From: UBA7985 sp038141425
GTDB lineage: Bacteria > Pseudomonadota > Alphaproteobacteria > UBA7985
Assembly (NCBI GenBank): GCA_038141425.1
Contig: JAYQIC010000010.1
Coordinates: 124,001-188,000 of the forward strand
Direction of reading: 5' to 3'
Length of the DNA: 64,000 bases
Notes under the pieces: model-generated
Seen by the model: only the letters and a program-made list of their open reading frames with translations
Told to the model about the DNA's origin: nothing
The model's database searches: none
Translations under genes and position numbers: made by a program
Shown here: one piece after another, positions 1 to 10,700 of the stretch
How the letters are laid out: the number at the start of each line of letters is the position of its first letter
Numbering within the stretch: position 1 is the stretch's first letter

Positions 1-925
1 CTGGTTTACCACCCCGAGCTGATCCACAACTGGCTGCACGCACGGGAGACCGCGCTGGCCCGGGTTCGCGCTCTGCCCGATGTCTCGCAGGAGACGGCGA
101 CGCGCCTGCGCGCGCTGTTTGACCGCGCCCGGGCGCACGTCGAGCACTGGTCGGTCCCCGACGCGCTTCAGGCTGAGCGCCTCGTTACCCTGCGCGCCGA
201 GCTGGAGCAGGCTGTCGAGAGCGCGCCGCTGGCCTGCACCGGCCCCTACCCAATCAAGGCGCTGATGGACTGGAGCGATCAGCACTCGCTGGAATGTCAG
301 GAGCTGATCCGCGCCCTGTGCCTAGAGCCCTTCGGCGATCTGATCGACGAGCTCACCGGTGAGAGGGCGTTCAACGCCAAACCAAAGTTCCTGCCCGGTA
401 TGAGCCTCGCGGACCTGGGTGCTTTGCTGGACCAGCACTACGGCTGGTGCGGCGAGGTCGATTTCGACGACACCATCGCCAGTCAGAAGTTCTGGTACGT
501 CTCCGAGGCGAAGCTCGAACCCCGGCTGGGCGACCGCTACGCCGAAGACGGCGCCGATCGGGAGCAGCCTCTCGACGTGGCCCGGCAGGTGCAGGCGCTG
601 CGCGCTGCTATAGCCGGCTTTGACGCAGACGGACAGCAGGGTCTGCGACCTGCTTGCCCGCCATCCCGAACACCGCAACATCGTCAAGCGCGTCCAGTCC
701 TCCGCGCAGCGGCCCTTCGCCGAAATCCGCGATAACCTGATCGACCAGTCGATGCGCCCGATCGACCTGCTACGATGCAAGCTCGCCTTTTTTGGCGCAG
801 TAAAGTTCGATCCTAAATCCGATCTCTGGACCCGAATTACCCTGTTCCAAGGCGCACCGATGTGCGATGAGCTGCAGGCCCGGGGCGACGATTGGTGGCT
901 GTCCACCCGTCCGGACGCTGCCTGA
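1..925 (+). CDS. Hypothetical protein, 5' partial, one frameshift
   Basis: The window opens inside a gene read in frame 1 from base 1, so the true start lies upstream. About 205 codons are open before the frame changes near 615-640; the rest continues in the +2 frame (residues reading TDSRVCDLLARHPEHRN onward) and ends at TGA 923-925. Both halves have the same high-GC coding character and together give about 308 residues, rich in Leu, Ala, Asp and Trp, with no signal peptide or membrane segment. I do not recognise the family. It sits 45 bp upstream of the next plus-strand gene and may be co-transcribed with it. The frameshift is most simply a one-base sequencing indel, as in many genes of this window. 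Confidence 0.55.
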
Positions 926-970
926 GCCCTGCCAACCCCCGGTACGATGTAATGGAACAGGGACGCCGAG

Positions 971-1381
971 GTGAACTTTTCCCTGAACGAAGTGCATATG
1001 ACCCTGCGTAAGGCCCTTTGTGGGCGCGGGCTGGCCTTCGGCGCGGCTGATGACTGGGGCGCGGTCGGGGCTCGACTGAGCGCAGCCGGGCTCGACGGTG
1101 TCGCGATGGTGCTGGCGCAGGATAACGACGCCCTTTATCGCCTTTTGACCGAGGCTGACGCCCGGCTTGCAACCGGTGAAGGCTTCGAGCACGAAGACCA
1201 CGGCTTGCACACCGCCCTACTCGCCCACCTCTCTGGGACGTCCTATGACCGCCAGCGCGCGCAGGGCATCACCGAGCAAAGCTGGAAAGCCGCCCTCGAC
1301 CTCGCCCAGAACACCTATGTCCCGGAGAGCGATGCCTCGCGGCTTGGCGGCGCCGGTGCCGGGACCAACGACAACGACTGA
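971..1381 (+). CDS. DUF3726-like protein
   Basis: A GTG start at 971 gives 136 residues. The N-terminus (FSLNEVHMTLRKALCGRGL) resembles the opening of DUF3726 proteins, which have a FSLNE-type start and a short basic Cys/Gly segment; this is family recall, not a search result. DUF3726 proteins have no established function, and I recall them next to LDH2-type dehydrogenases, as here (24 bp gap to the next gene). The protein is shorter than I expect for the family. No signal peptide or transmembrane helix is visible. A second ATG at 998 is possible but would remove the conserved opening. Confidence 0.5.
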   Translation: MNFSLNEVHMTLRKALCGRGLAFGAADDWGAVGARLSAAGLDGVAMVLAQDNDALYRLLTEADARLATGEGFEHEDHGLHTALLAHLSGTSYDRQRAQGITEQSWKAALDLAQNTYVPESDASRLGGAGAGTNDND

Positions 1382-1404
1382 CCCCTTCGACGGAGACCTG
1401 AACC

Positions 1405-2403
1405 ATGGATATGACCCTTACCCTCGATGAGGTTTACGCCCTCGCCGTAGACCGCCTGACCGACGCCGGGGCCAGCCCGGAGAACGCAGCCTCCGTCGCC
1501 CGCTCAACATGGCGCGCCGAACGGGACGGCATCCGCTCGCACGGCCTGATGTACGTACCGATCTACGCCGAGCACGTCCGCTGCGGGAAGGTCGTCGGCG
1601 ACGCTGAGCCGGTTGTATCCCGCCCGCGTCCGGGTGCCGTGCACGTCGATGCGGCCAACGGTTTCGCCCATCCGGCGATCGATGCAGGCTGGGAAAGCTT
1701 CACCAGCGCCGCTTGGGAAAACGGGGTCGCGTCACTGACGCTGCACAACTCCTACAATTGCGGGATTCTCGGCCACCACGCCGAGCGCCTTGCCGAGGTT
1801 GGCCTTGTCGGGCTGTGCTTTACCCACGCACCCGCCTCGGTCGCGCCAGCGGGCGGGATCAAGCCCATCGTCGGCACCAACCCCTTTGCGCTCGGGGTGC
1901 CCGATGGCAACGGCGGTGCGGCCATGGTCATCGACCAGTCGATCTCAGTCGTGGCCAAGTCGAAATCGTCCTGCGCAACAAGAACAACGAGCCGATCGAA
2001 GAAGGCTGGGCCTTCGGCCCGGACGGCGAACCGACCACCGACGCAGCCGTTGCGCTCAAAGGCACCATGGCGCCCAGCGGCGGCTACAAGGGCTTCGGAC
2101 TGGGGCCTGACGGTGGAGATCCTCGCATCCTGTCTCTCCGGCGCGCTGCTGTCGACCGAAGCCTCACCCTTTGCCGGCACGGCCGGCGGACCGCCCTCGA
2201 CCGGCCAGTGCTTCATCGCCTTCGACCCTGCGGGCTATGCCGGAGAGCGGTTCTTCACTCAGGTGGAAGCGCTGGTGGCGAGCATCCGCGCGCAGGATGG
2301 CGCCCGGGTCCCCGGCGACCGACGCAAGGCCAATCGCGTCCAGACCGAGCGCGATGGTGTCGTGGTAAATCCGGCGCAGCAGGCCTCGCTCGGCCTCGCG
2401 TAA
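1405..2403 (+). CDS. LDH2-family malate/lactate-type dehydrogenase (two compensating frameshifts)
   Basis: NAD(P)-dependent oxidoreductase of the Ldh2 family (malate, L-lactate, ureidoglycolate or sulfolactate dehydrogenases). The N-terminal part has the family hallmarks RSHGL near residue 48 and the segment PIVGTNPFALGVP near residues 155-167. The reading frame leaves the gene near 1955 and returns near 2100; the central segment (EIVLRNKNNEPIEEGWAFG, then PSGGYKGFGL) is found in the neighbouring frame, and the C-terminal LTVEILASCLSGALL resumes in the first. Two single-base indels explain this, and the length of about 332 residues is normal. The substrate cannot be fixed from sequence. It probably forms a unit with the DUF3726-like gene just upstream. 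Confidence 0.8.
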   Translation: MDMTLTLDEVYALAVDRLTDAGASPENAASVARSTWRAERDGIRSHGLMYVPIYAEHVRCGKVVGDAEPVVSRPRPGAVHVDAANGFAHPAIDAGWESFTSAAWENGVASLTLHNSYNCGILGHHAERLAEVGLVGLCFTHAPASVAPAGGIKPIVGTNPFALGVPDGNGGAAMVIDQSISVVAKSKSSCATRTTSRSKKAGPSARTANRPPTQPLRSKAPWRPAAATRASDWGLTVEILASCLSGALLSTEASPFAGTAGGPPSTGQCFIAFDPAGYAGERFFTQVEALVASIRAQDGARVPGDRRKANRVQTERDGVVVNPAQQASLGLA

Positions 2404-2452
2404 AGGCACGGAACCTGCTGCTCATTTTCTGATTTTTAGCCGGTGTCGGAGA

Positions 2453-2485
2453 AGCCCCGGGACCCTAAACAGGGCTGCTGGGGCT
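2453..2485. terminator. Nested hairpin between convergent genes
   Basis: An outer stem AGCCCC/GGGGCT (2453-2458 with 2480-2485) encloses an inner stem CCCT/AGGG. It lies between the stop of the LDH2-like gene on the plus strand and the stop of nuoF on the minus strand, which is where a bidirectional terminator is expected. There is no clear T-tract on either side, so termination is inferred from position only. Confidence 0.3.
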
Positions 2486-2498
2486 GATCGGGCCGTGC

Positions 2499-3803
2499 TT
2501 ACTCGGCTGCGACAGCCGCCAGCGCCTCGGCGGTGTCGACTTTCTTGCCCGACAGACGCGCTTCCATCACCGGGCGGAAGTTTGCGGATCAGGCCCTGAA
2601 CCGGCCACGCTGCTGCATCACCCAGCGCACAGATGGTATGGCCTTCGATCTGGTAGGAAACGTCGAGCAGCATGTCGATTTCTTCGACTTCCGCCTGTCC
2701 CTTGGCCATGCGATCGAGGACGCGGTGCATCCAGCCCGTGCCCTCGCGGCACGGCGTGCACTGACCACAGCTTTCGTGCTTGTAGAAGTGCGCGAGGCGG
2801 CCGATAGCCTGAATGATGTCGGTCGACTTGTCCATGACGATCACAGCGGCCGTACCCAGACCAGATTTCACCGCCCGCAGGCTGTCAAAATCCATGCGGA
2901 TGTCGCTGCAGACATCGTGGGTGATACAAGGAACCGACGAGCCGCCGGGGATCACGGCGAGCAGGTTGTCCCAGCCGCCCCGGACGCCGCCCGCGTGCTT
3001 ATCGAGCAGCTCACGCAGCGGAATGCCCATCTCTTCTTCGACGTTGCAGGGCCGCTCGACGTGCCCGGAGATGCAGAACAGCTTGGTGCCGCGGTTGCGC
3101 TCCGGACCCAGTGCCGTCCACCAGTCGACACCGCGGCGCAGGATCTCGGGCACCACAGCAATGGTCTCAACGTTGTTCACCGTCGTCGGGCAGCCATAGA
3201 GGCCTGCGCCCGCCGGGAACGGAGGCTTCAGGCGCGGCTGGCCCTTCTTGCCTTCCAGCGATTCGAGCAGTGCGGTTTCTTCACCGCAGATGTAGGCACC
3301 GGCACCCCGGTGCAGGTGGATGTCGAAGTTCCAGCCGTTGGTCTTCTCTGACTTCTCGCCCAGCAGTCCGGCTTCGCGGGCTTCAAGGATCGCTTGTTCG
3401 ATGTTCGAGGCTTCGTTGTAGAACTCGCCCCGGATGTAGATGTAACCGGTGTTCGCGCCCATGGCGAAGCCCGCCAGCACCATGCCTTCGAGCAGCCGGT
3501 GCGGATCAAAGCGCAGGATATCGCGGTCCTTGCAGGTGCCCGGCTCGGATTCATCGGCGTTGACGACAAGGTAGTGCGGCAGCGCGCTTTCCTTGGGCAT
3601 GAACGACCACTTGAGACCGGTTGGGAAGCCCGCACCACCGCGCCCGCGCAGGTCAGACTGCTTGACCAGATCGATCACCCGGTCGCGCCCGAGCGAGACC
3701 ATGGCTTTGGTGTTATCCCAGACCCCCGCGCCTTGGCACCGGGCAGGCGCCAGTCGTGCTGGCCGTAGAGGTTGGTAAAGATTCGATCCTGATCCGCAAG
3801 CAT
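2499..3803 (-). CDS. nuoF: NADH-quinone oxidoreductase subunit F (NuoF), two homopolymer frameshifts
   Basis: NuoF carries the FMN and one [4Fe-4S] cluster of respiratory complex I and oxidises NADH. The Gly-rich NADH/FMN region (LRGRGGAGFPTGLKW), the VVNADESEPGTCKDR block, the GAGAYICGEETALLES segment and the C-terminal cluster motif ESCGQCTPCREGTGW are intact. The start at 3803 opens MLADQDRIFTNLYG, typical for the family. One G is missing in a G run shortly after codon 26 (before VWDNTK) and one A is extra near the C-terminus (RNFRPVMEARL); restoring both gives 434 residues, the usual size. No nuoE or nuoG flanks it: the urease operon lies upstream and an LDH2 gene downstream. FMN-type beta subunits of formate dehydrogenase are related, but this reads as classical alphaproteobacterial NuoF. 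Confidence 0.9.
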
Positions 3804-3944
3804 GGGCCTGTCCGCGTTCTGGTAAAAAGTTTGTCGCAGCCTTATGCCCGCAAACCGCCACGATGAAAACCGCCCTGATGTCGCGACACCTGTTCGCCCA
3901 GTGCAGACGATAGTGCCGCCGCCCTCTGGCCGAAAACCAACCGA

Positions 3945-4591
3945 TCAGGCTGCCAGACCCCCCAGATCCTCGATGGTCGCGATGATCTCGTCCACGCCCT
4001 GCCCATGCTTGACCTGCGCGAACAGGAACGGGCGCTCGGCGCGCATGCGCTTGGCGTCCTCGTCCATGACGGTCAGGCTCGCACCGACCATCTCGGCGAG
4101 GTCGGTTTTGTTGATCACCAGCAGGTCAGACCGCGTGATCCCCGGCCCGCCCTTCCTCGGGATCTTCTCCCCTGCTGATACGTCGATCACGTAGATTGTG
4201 ATGTCGGCCAGCTCCGGGGAAAAGGTTGCAGAAAGGTTGTCACCGCCGCTCTCAACAAACACGATATCGAGGGCGCCCAGTCGCTCCACCATCTGCTCGA
4301 CCGCACGCAGGTTGATCGACGCATCCTCGCGGATGGCCGTGTGCGGACAGCCCCGGTCTCGACCCCCATAATCCGATCGGCATCCAGCGCGCCGGTCCGT
4401 GTCAGGATCTTCGCGTCTTCCTGCGTGTAGATGTCGTTGGTGATGGCGGCGATCCGGTAACGGTCGCGCAGGCGTTTGCACAGCTGCTCCAGCAGCGCGG
4501 TCTTGCCCGAGCCGACCGGTCCACCAATGCCCACCCGCAGCGGGGCGGCGAGGTCTGCGGCCAAAGCAGCCGCCGAAGGGTTTGTCGTCAT
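3945..4591 (-). CDS. ureG: Urease accessory GTPase UreG (frameshift)
   Basis: SIMIBI-class GTPase that supplies Ni and drives urease active-site assembly with UreD, UreE and UreF. The P-loop GGPVGSGKTALLE lies near residues 22-34. The metal-binding Cys-Pro-His motif is in GVETGGCPHTAIREDAS once a missing G in a G run near 4350 is restored. The G4 motif NKTD and the C-terminal VDEIIATIEDL are present. Restored length is 215 residues, normal. The start at 4591 (MTTNPSAAAL) overlaps the ureF stop by 4 bases, indicating translational coupling. It is the last gene of ureDABCEFG. Confidence 0.93.
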
Positions 4592-5256
4592 GATCTGAAC
4601 AACCTCGAATATTGCGTTTCGTGTTTGACCGAGCACCAGTCGGCGACCAGCGCAGCGGTATGAGGTGGCTGACTGTGGTCGGCGTCGGCGGCGGTCATCT
4701 CCGCCGCCAGCGCCGCGATGTCTGGCTCGAAGGCTGCCATAATCCGCTGGCCGTCGGTCTGCCCCAGCGGGATAACCCGGCAGGCCACCGAAACCTGATT
4801 AGCCAGCCAGGCGTGCAGGAAGGCTGCGAGCGCTGCCTCCGCCCCGATCCCAAAGTCGCGGGCTGCGAGGGCAAACAGCACCGGGTAGGCCTTGTCGCCT
4901 TCCATCCCGGCAGGCAATTCCAGCCCCCAGACCCCGACCATCACCTTGGCGAAGGCATCCCCGAGCAGAGCCACTTCCTGCCGTGTTTCCCGGGTCTGGC
5001 GCAGCGCGAGGCTGATCTGATTGACCCGGACAGGCCGCTCATCCCCGGAAAGTGTAGCGACCAACGCCCAGGCGTCTTGCCGCGCTGCCCCGGCCTGCAG
5101 GTGGAAGCGGCACCAGCCGCCAAGGCTGTCGCGGTCGGCCACCAGCCCTTCCTCGATGGCGGCTTCCAGCCCGCCGGAATAGGAGAAAGCCCCGATCGGG
5201 AAGGACGGCGAGGTCCAAGACAGCAACCTTTGCAGCGCGAGGGTGTCAGTGGTCAT
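4588..5256 (-). CDS. ureF: Urease accessory protein UreF
   Basis: Helical accessory protein of 222 residues that acts with UreD and UreG to gate GTP hydrolysis during nickel loading of urease. Family signatures are the N-terminal SPSFPIGAFSYSGGLE near residues 15-30 and the C-terminal AADADHSQPPH region. It overlaps ureE by 4 bases at its start and ureG by 4 bases at its stop, consistent with one polycistron. The frame is intact. Confidence 0.93.
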   Translation of the reverse strand: MTTDTLALQRLLSWTSPSFPIGAFSYSGGLEAAIEEGLVADRDSLGGWCRFHLQAGAARQDAWALVATLSGDERPVRVNQISLALRQTRETRQEVALLGDAFAKVMVGVWGLELPAGMEGDKAYPVLFALAARDFGIGAEAALAAFLHAWLANQVSVACRVIPLGQTDGQRIMAAFEPDIAALAAEMTAADADHSQPPHTAALVADWCSVKHETQYSRLFRS

Positions 5257-5769
5257 GACCGCCCTCCCCCTGATCCGCGTGCGAATGACTGGCTGTGGCT
5301 GTGGCTGTGGCTGTGATCGTGGCCGTAGGTCGGACCGCCGCCATAGGCCCCGCCTTCGGGTGCAAACGGCGCCTCGGTGAATACCGGCTCCGCGCCCAAT
5401 CCCTCCAGCATGTCTGCGATCACCGGGTCAGCGGCAATCCGTAGACCAGTGGTGCCGATGAACTCGACTGGTAGGTGACGGTTGCCCAGATGCCAGGCCC
5501 AGCGCACAAGCCGGGCCGGATCCTGGCTGTTCACCTCAATCACGGCTTCCGACCGCAGCGCGAACGTCGATTTCGCCTTCGCCCGCAACAAGAAGCGCCC
5601 CGCCATGGTCAAGCTGGGTCACCTCCCGCAGGTCGAGCATGAAAGGCTGACCATCATCGAGGCTCAGGCGAATGCGCCGCCGGAAGCGGTCAGAAAAACT
5701 CAGGGTCACCGTCCCCAGACGCACAGCTCCGGGGTCAGGCTGAGGGCTATATCCGGTTGCACGAAGCAC
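5253..5769 (-). CDS. ureE: Urease nickel metallochaperone UreE (frameshift, His-rich tail)
   Basis: UreE binds Ni and delivers it to UreG/urease. The N-terminal half (LRATGYSPQPDPGAVRLGTV, then REVTQLDHGGALLVAGEG) and the C-terminal half (FLLRAKAKSTFALRS, then WHLGNRHLPVEF) sit in two frames; one indel near 5600 joins them. A GTG start at 5769, inside the space after the ureC stop, gives about 171 residues. The tail is His-rich (GHDHSHSHSHSQS), as in many UreE proteins where it buffers Ni; here it is encoded by a six-base tandem repeat near 5290-5315. The ureC stop is 16 bases upstream and ureF overlaps downstream. Confidence 0.88.
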
Positions 5770-5785
5770 AGCTCGCCCTTGCCCG

Positions 5786-7490
<1,705 letters not shown>

Positions 7491-7491
<1 letters not shown>

Positions 7492-7799
7492 CAGTCCAGA
7501 TCCCCCATGACGTGCTGGTTGAAGCCAAAGACCCGGCGCGCGCCGGTCAGTGCCACCAGTTCGACTTCACGGGTCTGACCAGGTTCAAAGCGTACGGCGG
7601 TCCCCGCAGCGATGTTCAGCCGGAAGCCCCGCGCCGCCGCACGGTCAAAACCCAGCGACGGATTGGTTTCGGCGAAATGATAGTGACTGCCGACCTGAAT
7701 CGGTCGGTCGCCGGTATTGGCGACGCTCAGGCTCTGGGTCTGCAGGCCTTCGTTGAGTTCAATCTCGCCCTCGGCGAGCAGGTATTCTCCGGGGATCAT
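7491..7799 (-). CDS. ureB: Urease beta subunit UreB
   Basis: Structural subunit, 102 residues, the usual length for a separate beta subunit. Opens MIPGEYLLAEGEIELNEG and contains the conserved NTGDRPIQVGSHYHF and TNPSLGFDR segments. Lies 43 bp after ureA and abuts ureC. The frame is intact. Confidence 0.96.
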
Positions 7800-7842
7800 G
7801 GGTCGTGTTCCTCGTCTGGGCTGGGCCGCGCGCGCGGGCGCG

Positions 7843-8145
7843 TCAGCGAATGGGGTTGTGGACGGTGACCAGCTTGGTGCCGTCGGGAAAGGTCGCCTCG
7901 ACCTGGATCTCGTGGACCATTTCCGGAATGCCTTCCATCACCTGGTCCCGGCGCAGCACCTCGGCGCCGGCACTCATCAGGTCGGCCACGCTGCGCCCAT
8001 CACGGGCGCCCTCGACCACAAAGTCGGTGATCAGCGCGATGCTCTCCGGGTGGTTCAGCTTGACGCCGCGCTCCAGCCGTCCTCGCGCCACCATGGCGGC
8101 GAGGCTGACCAGCAGCTTATCCTTCTCGCGGGGGCTGAGTTTCAT
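7843..8145 (-). CDS. ureA: Urease gamma subunit UreA
   Basis: Structural subunit, 100 residues, starting MKLSPREKDKLL and containing the conserved KLNHPESIALI and EIQVEATFPDGTKLVTVHNPI segments. With UreB and UreC it forms the (alpha-beta-gamma)3 enzyme. A clear purine-rich ribosome site (GAGAGAGGAG type) precedes the start. The frame is intact. Confidence 0.96.
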   Translation of the reverse strand: MKLSPREKDKLLVSLAAMVARGRLERGVKLNHPESIALITDFVVEGARDGRSVADLMSAGAEVLRRDQVMEGIPEMVHEIQVEATFPDGTKLVTVHNPIR

Positions 8146-8172
8146 GACCTCGGCTCCTCTCTCTTCCCTGTC

Positions 8173-9086
8173 TCAGATGCTCCACAGCGCGGGCAGTTCG
8201 GCGCGATAGCCGCCCGTTTCCGCACGCAGGTGTTTCCAGATATCGCCCAGCAGACGCCTGAGCTCGTGCGCGGGGCTACCGACGACGCGAACCACGCTGC
8301 ACGGACCCAGACAGGTCACGCCCATGCGCAGGCCCTCGCCCGCGCGCGCGGCGCGTTCTTCCCAGTCCGGGGTGCGCAGCAGCTCGACGATCCGCTCTGC
8401 CTCGGGCCCGGCGTAAACCACCGTCGCAAAGGCCTCAGCCCCGGCCAGCCCGAAGGCATCACCGCGACCACGCGCGATGGCGGCCTCGCCCTCAAACCCA
8501 AAACGGTCCATCCACACCAGCTCGCCGTCAATCTCCAGCCGCCACGTGTCGCCGAATGCTCCATCCGTAAAGTGCTCGCCCATGGCCAGACGCCCGAGCA
8601 CGACCATGTCACCCACCAGCGCGCGTGACTGCGCCGCCGTCTGGATCGAAAAGCGCCGCTCAAGCCGGGCCTGGTCGAACAGGATGGTTTCCTGTGGCAC
8701 CCATTCGAGCCAGCCGCCCTCAGCGAGGCGCAGCTCGAAGTCCTGCTCCGTCAGCGCGCCGTTTGATCCGTAAATCTTCTCCGCGGCCTGTCCGACCATC
8801 TGGGCAGCGGCGCCAGCCTGTACATCGAGGCTGAAGCGCAGCTGATCGCCACCGACCAGCCCGCCCGACAGCGTGCTGGAGACCAGCGAAAGCGGTTCAC
8901 CGGGCACCGTGCGCGGCGTGAAGATGCGGAATGGGTCTGAGAAATACCGGGTATCAAGGTAGGAACGACCAGCCGCGCCGCTGAGACGCTCAGGCTGGCA
9001 CTGCCGCGCCCAAGCGTGCCTTCGGCCTTGCGCGCGCCCCCAACCGGCGTGGGCTGGGTTAAAGTTTCGAGGCTGGAGACTGCCAC
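8173..9086 (-). CDS. ureD: Urease accessory protein UreD (N-terminal frameshift)
   Basis: UreD/UreH scaffolds the UreDFG complex on apo-urease. The body (RYFSDPFRIFTPRTVPGEP, LVGGDQLRFSLDV, GQAAEKIYG, VPQETILFDQA) is clear. The natural N-terminus, MAVSSLETLTQPTPVGG from 9086, is in a different frame and joins the body after one indel near 8975; a longer open frame to 9123 exists but lacks a family-like opening. Restored length is about 304 residues. It is the first gene of the operon, with about 155 bp of non-coding sequence before the next gene. Confidence 0.88.
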
Positions 9087-9241
9087 CTGGAACTCCCTGT
9101 CTTGCCACTTTACTTGTCAGCATTTGCCCGTCGTCCAGTGCTGGCGCCCACGGATTTGCCGCCGTTGGCTGTTATTTAGGCAATGCCGATGAAACCGGTG
9201 GCAGGGACACCGTCAAAGGCGCTCGCGGCCAAGCCTTCCGC

Positions 9242-10546
9242 TCAGACCTCTCCGCGATAGGTGGCGATTTCAAAGGCCGAAACCGCTTCCGCAAAGGTGT
9301 CGATTTCCTGCTTCTTCGCCGCGACGAATGCCCGGCGGAATACTGTCCCGAAGGTTCGCTCCACAAAGTCGCTGCTCTGGAACGCCAGCAAGGCATCGGT
9401 CCATGAGGTCGGCAGGCGCGGCAGATCCTGATCGTAACTGCTGCCCGTGAACGGCGCAGGCGGTGTCGCCCCGGTCTTGATGCCTTCCAGCGCTGCGGCC
9501 AGCACCGCTGTCAGCACCAGATAGGGGTTGGCATCGGCGCCGGCAACGCGGTGCTCGAACCGCCTCGCGGCACCCGTAGAGGCGGGGATCCGGACGGCGG
9601 CGGTGCGGTTGTCATTGCCCCACGCGGCCATGGTCGGCGCGTGGGTGCCATCGCGCAGCCTGCGGAAGCTGTTCAGGTGTGGCGCGAACAGCAGCGTACT
9701 TTCGGCCATGCTCGACAGTAGACCAGCCACCGCTGCATGGAGCGTCTTCCCGCCCCATTCGCTGCCATCGTCAAACACGTTCCCGCCCTCGGCATCGAGC
9801 ATGGAAGCGTGCAGGTGGAACCCGCTGCCGGCATCGGCACCGTAGGGCTTAGCCATGAAGGTCGCGCCCAGACCGTGCTTGCGCGCCACACCACGCACGA
9901 TGAACTTGAACAGCGCGGCGTCATCGGCGGCTTTGACCGGGTCCGGGCAGTGCAGCAAATTGACCTCGAATTGCCCCTGCCCGCACTCGGAAATCGCGGC
10001 ATCAGCGGGCACCTCCCAAGCCTCGCAGGCCTGATACAGATCGTCGGTAAAGCCCTTGAGCGCCTCCAGCAGATCGATTGAGTAAAGGCCAGCATTGACC
10101 ATGCGTTGATTGGTACCGGGGACCAGCGGTGGCTGCATTTCTGAAAGCTGCGGATCGAACAGGTAGAATTCGAGCTCGGTGGCGCAGACGGGCGTCAGCC
10201 CGGCCTCGGCGCAAGCGCCAGCAACGGCTTGCAGCTGGGCACGGCTGTCGATCGGGCTTACCGGGCCTTCGTGGGTGTACATCTGGCAGGGTAGAAAGGC
10301 GACATCGTCCTCCACCCACGTGAGCGGCAAAGGCCCACGCTCGGTTGGTTTCACGGTGCCGTCGCGGTCGCCGGTTTCCAGCACCAGCCCGCTGTCGATC
10401 GCATCGCGTCCAAAGATATCGACGTGCAAGGTCGAGGCGGGCAGCTTCAAGTTGCCCATGAATACCTTCTCCGTCGCGCTCGCAGGCAGACGTTTGCCGC
10501 GAAACACGCCGTTGATATCGACAACCACGGGATAGAGTGCAGTCAC
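9242..10546 (-). CDS. Glutamine-synthetase-family ligase
   Basis: ATP-dependent ligase of the GS fold, 434 residues. Active-site segments are visible in order: ATELEFYLF (metal-binding Glu), GQGQFEVNLLH, SGFHLHASM, NDNRTAAVRIP (Arg for substrate/ATP) and RFEHRVAGADANPYLVL. The first 25 residues include VVVDINGVFRGKRL, as in the GlnA3/PuuA-like subgroup and not in housekeeping GlnA. Likely substrates are glutamate plus an amine (gamma-glutamylpolyamine or gamma-glutamylamide synthesis); which one cannot be told. It lies between the urease operon and a divergent secreted-protein gene, which suggests a nitrogen-assimilation role. No adenylylation tyrosine motif was identified. Confidence 0.85.
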   Translation of the reverse strand: MTALYPVVVDINGVFRGKRLPASATEKVFMGNLKLPASTLHVDIFGRDAIDSGLVLETGDRDGTVKPTERGPLPLTWVEDDVAFLPCQMYTHEGPVSPIDSRAQLQAVAGACAEAGLTPVCATELEFYLFDPQLSEMQPPLVPGTNQRMVNAGLYSIDLLEALKGFTDDLYQACEAWEVPADAAISECGQGQFEVNLLHCPDPVKAADDAALFKFIVRGVARKHGLGATFMAKPYGADAGSGFHLHASMLDAEGGNVFDDGSEWGGKTLHAAVAGLLSSMAESTLLFAPHLNSFRRLRDGTHAPTMAAWGNDNRTAAVRIPASTGAARRFEHRVAGADANPYLVLTAVLAAALEGIKTGATPPAPFTGSSYDQDLPRLPTSWTDALLAFQSSDFVERTFGTVFRRAFVAAKKQEIDTFAEAVSAFEIATYRGEV

Positions 10547-10700
10547 GCGCCCCTCCGAACAAAACCAAGGGCCGTTGGCCCCGAAACAGACCGCGCGACG
10601 TTAGACCAAAGTCAGAGCCGTGCAAACTCAGACCTGCTGCCAGATCGGTGTCGGCGGCTTTTGTGCAGACGCGAAACGCTGGGGCTGGCATAACCGGCCT

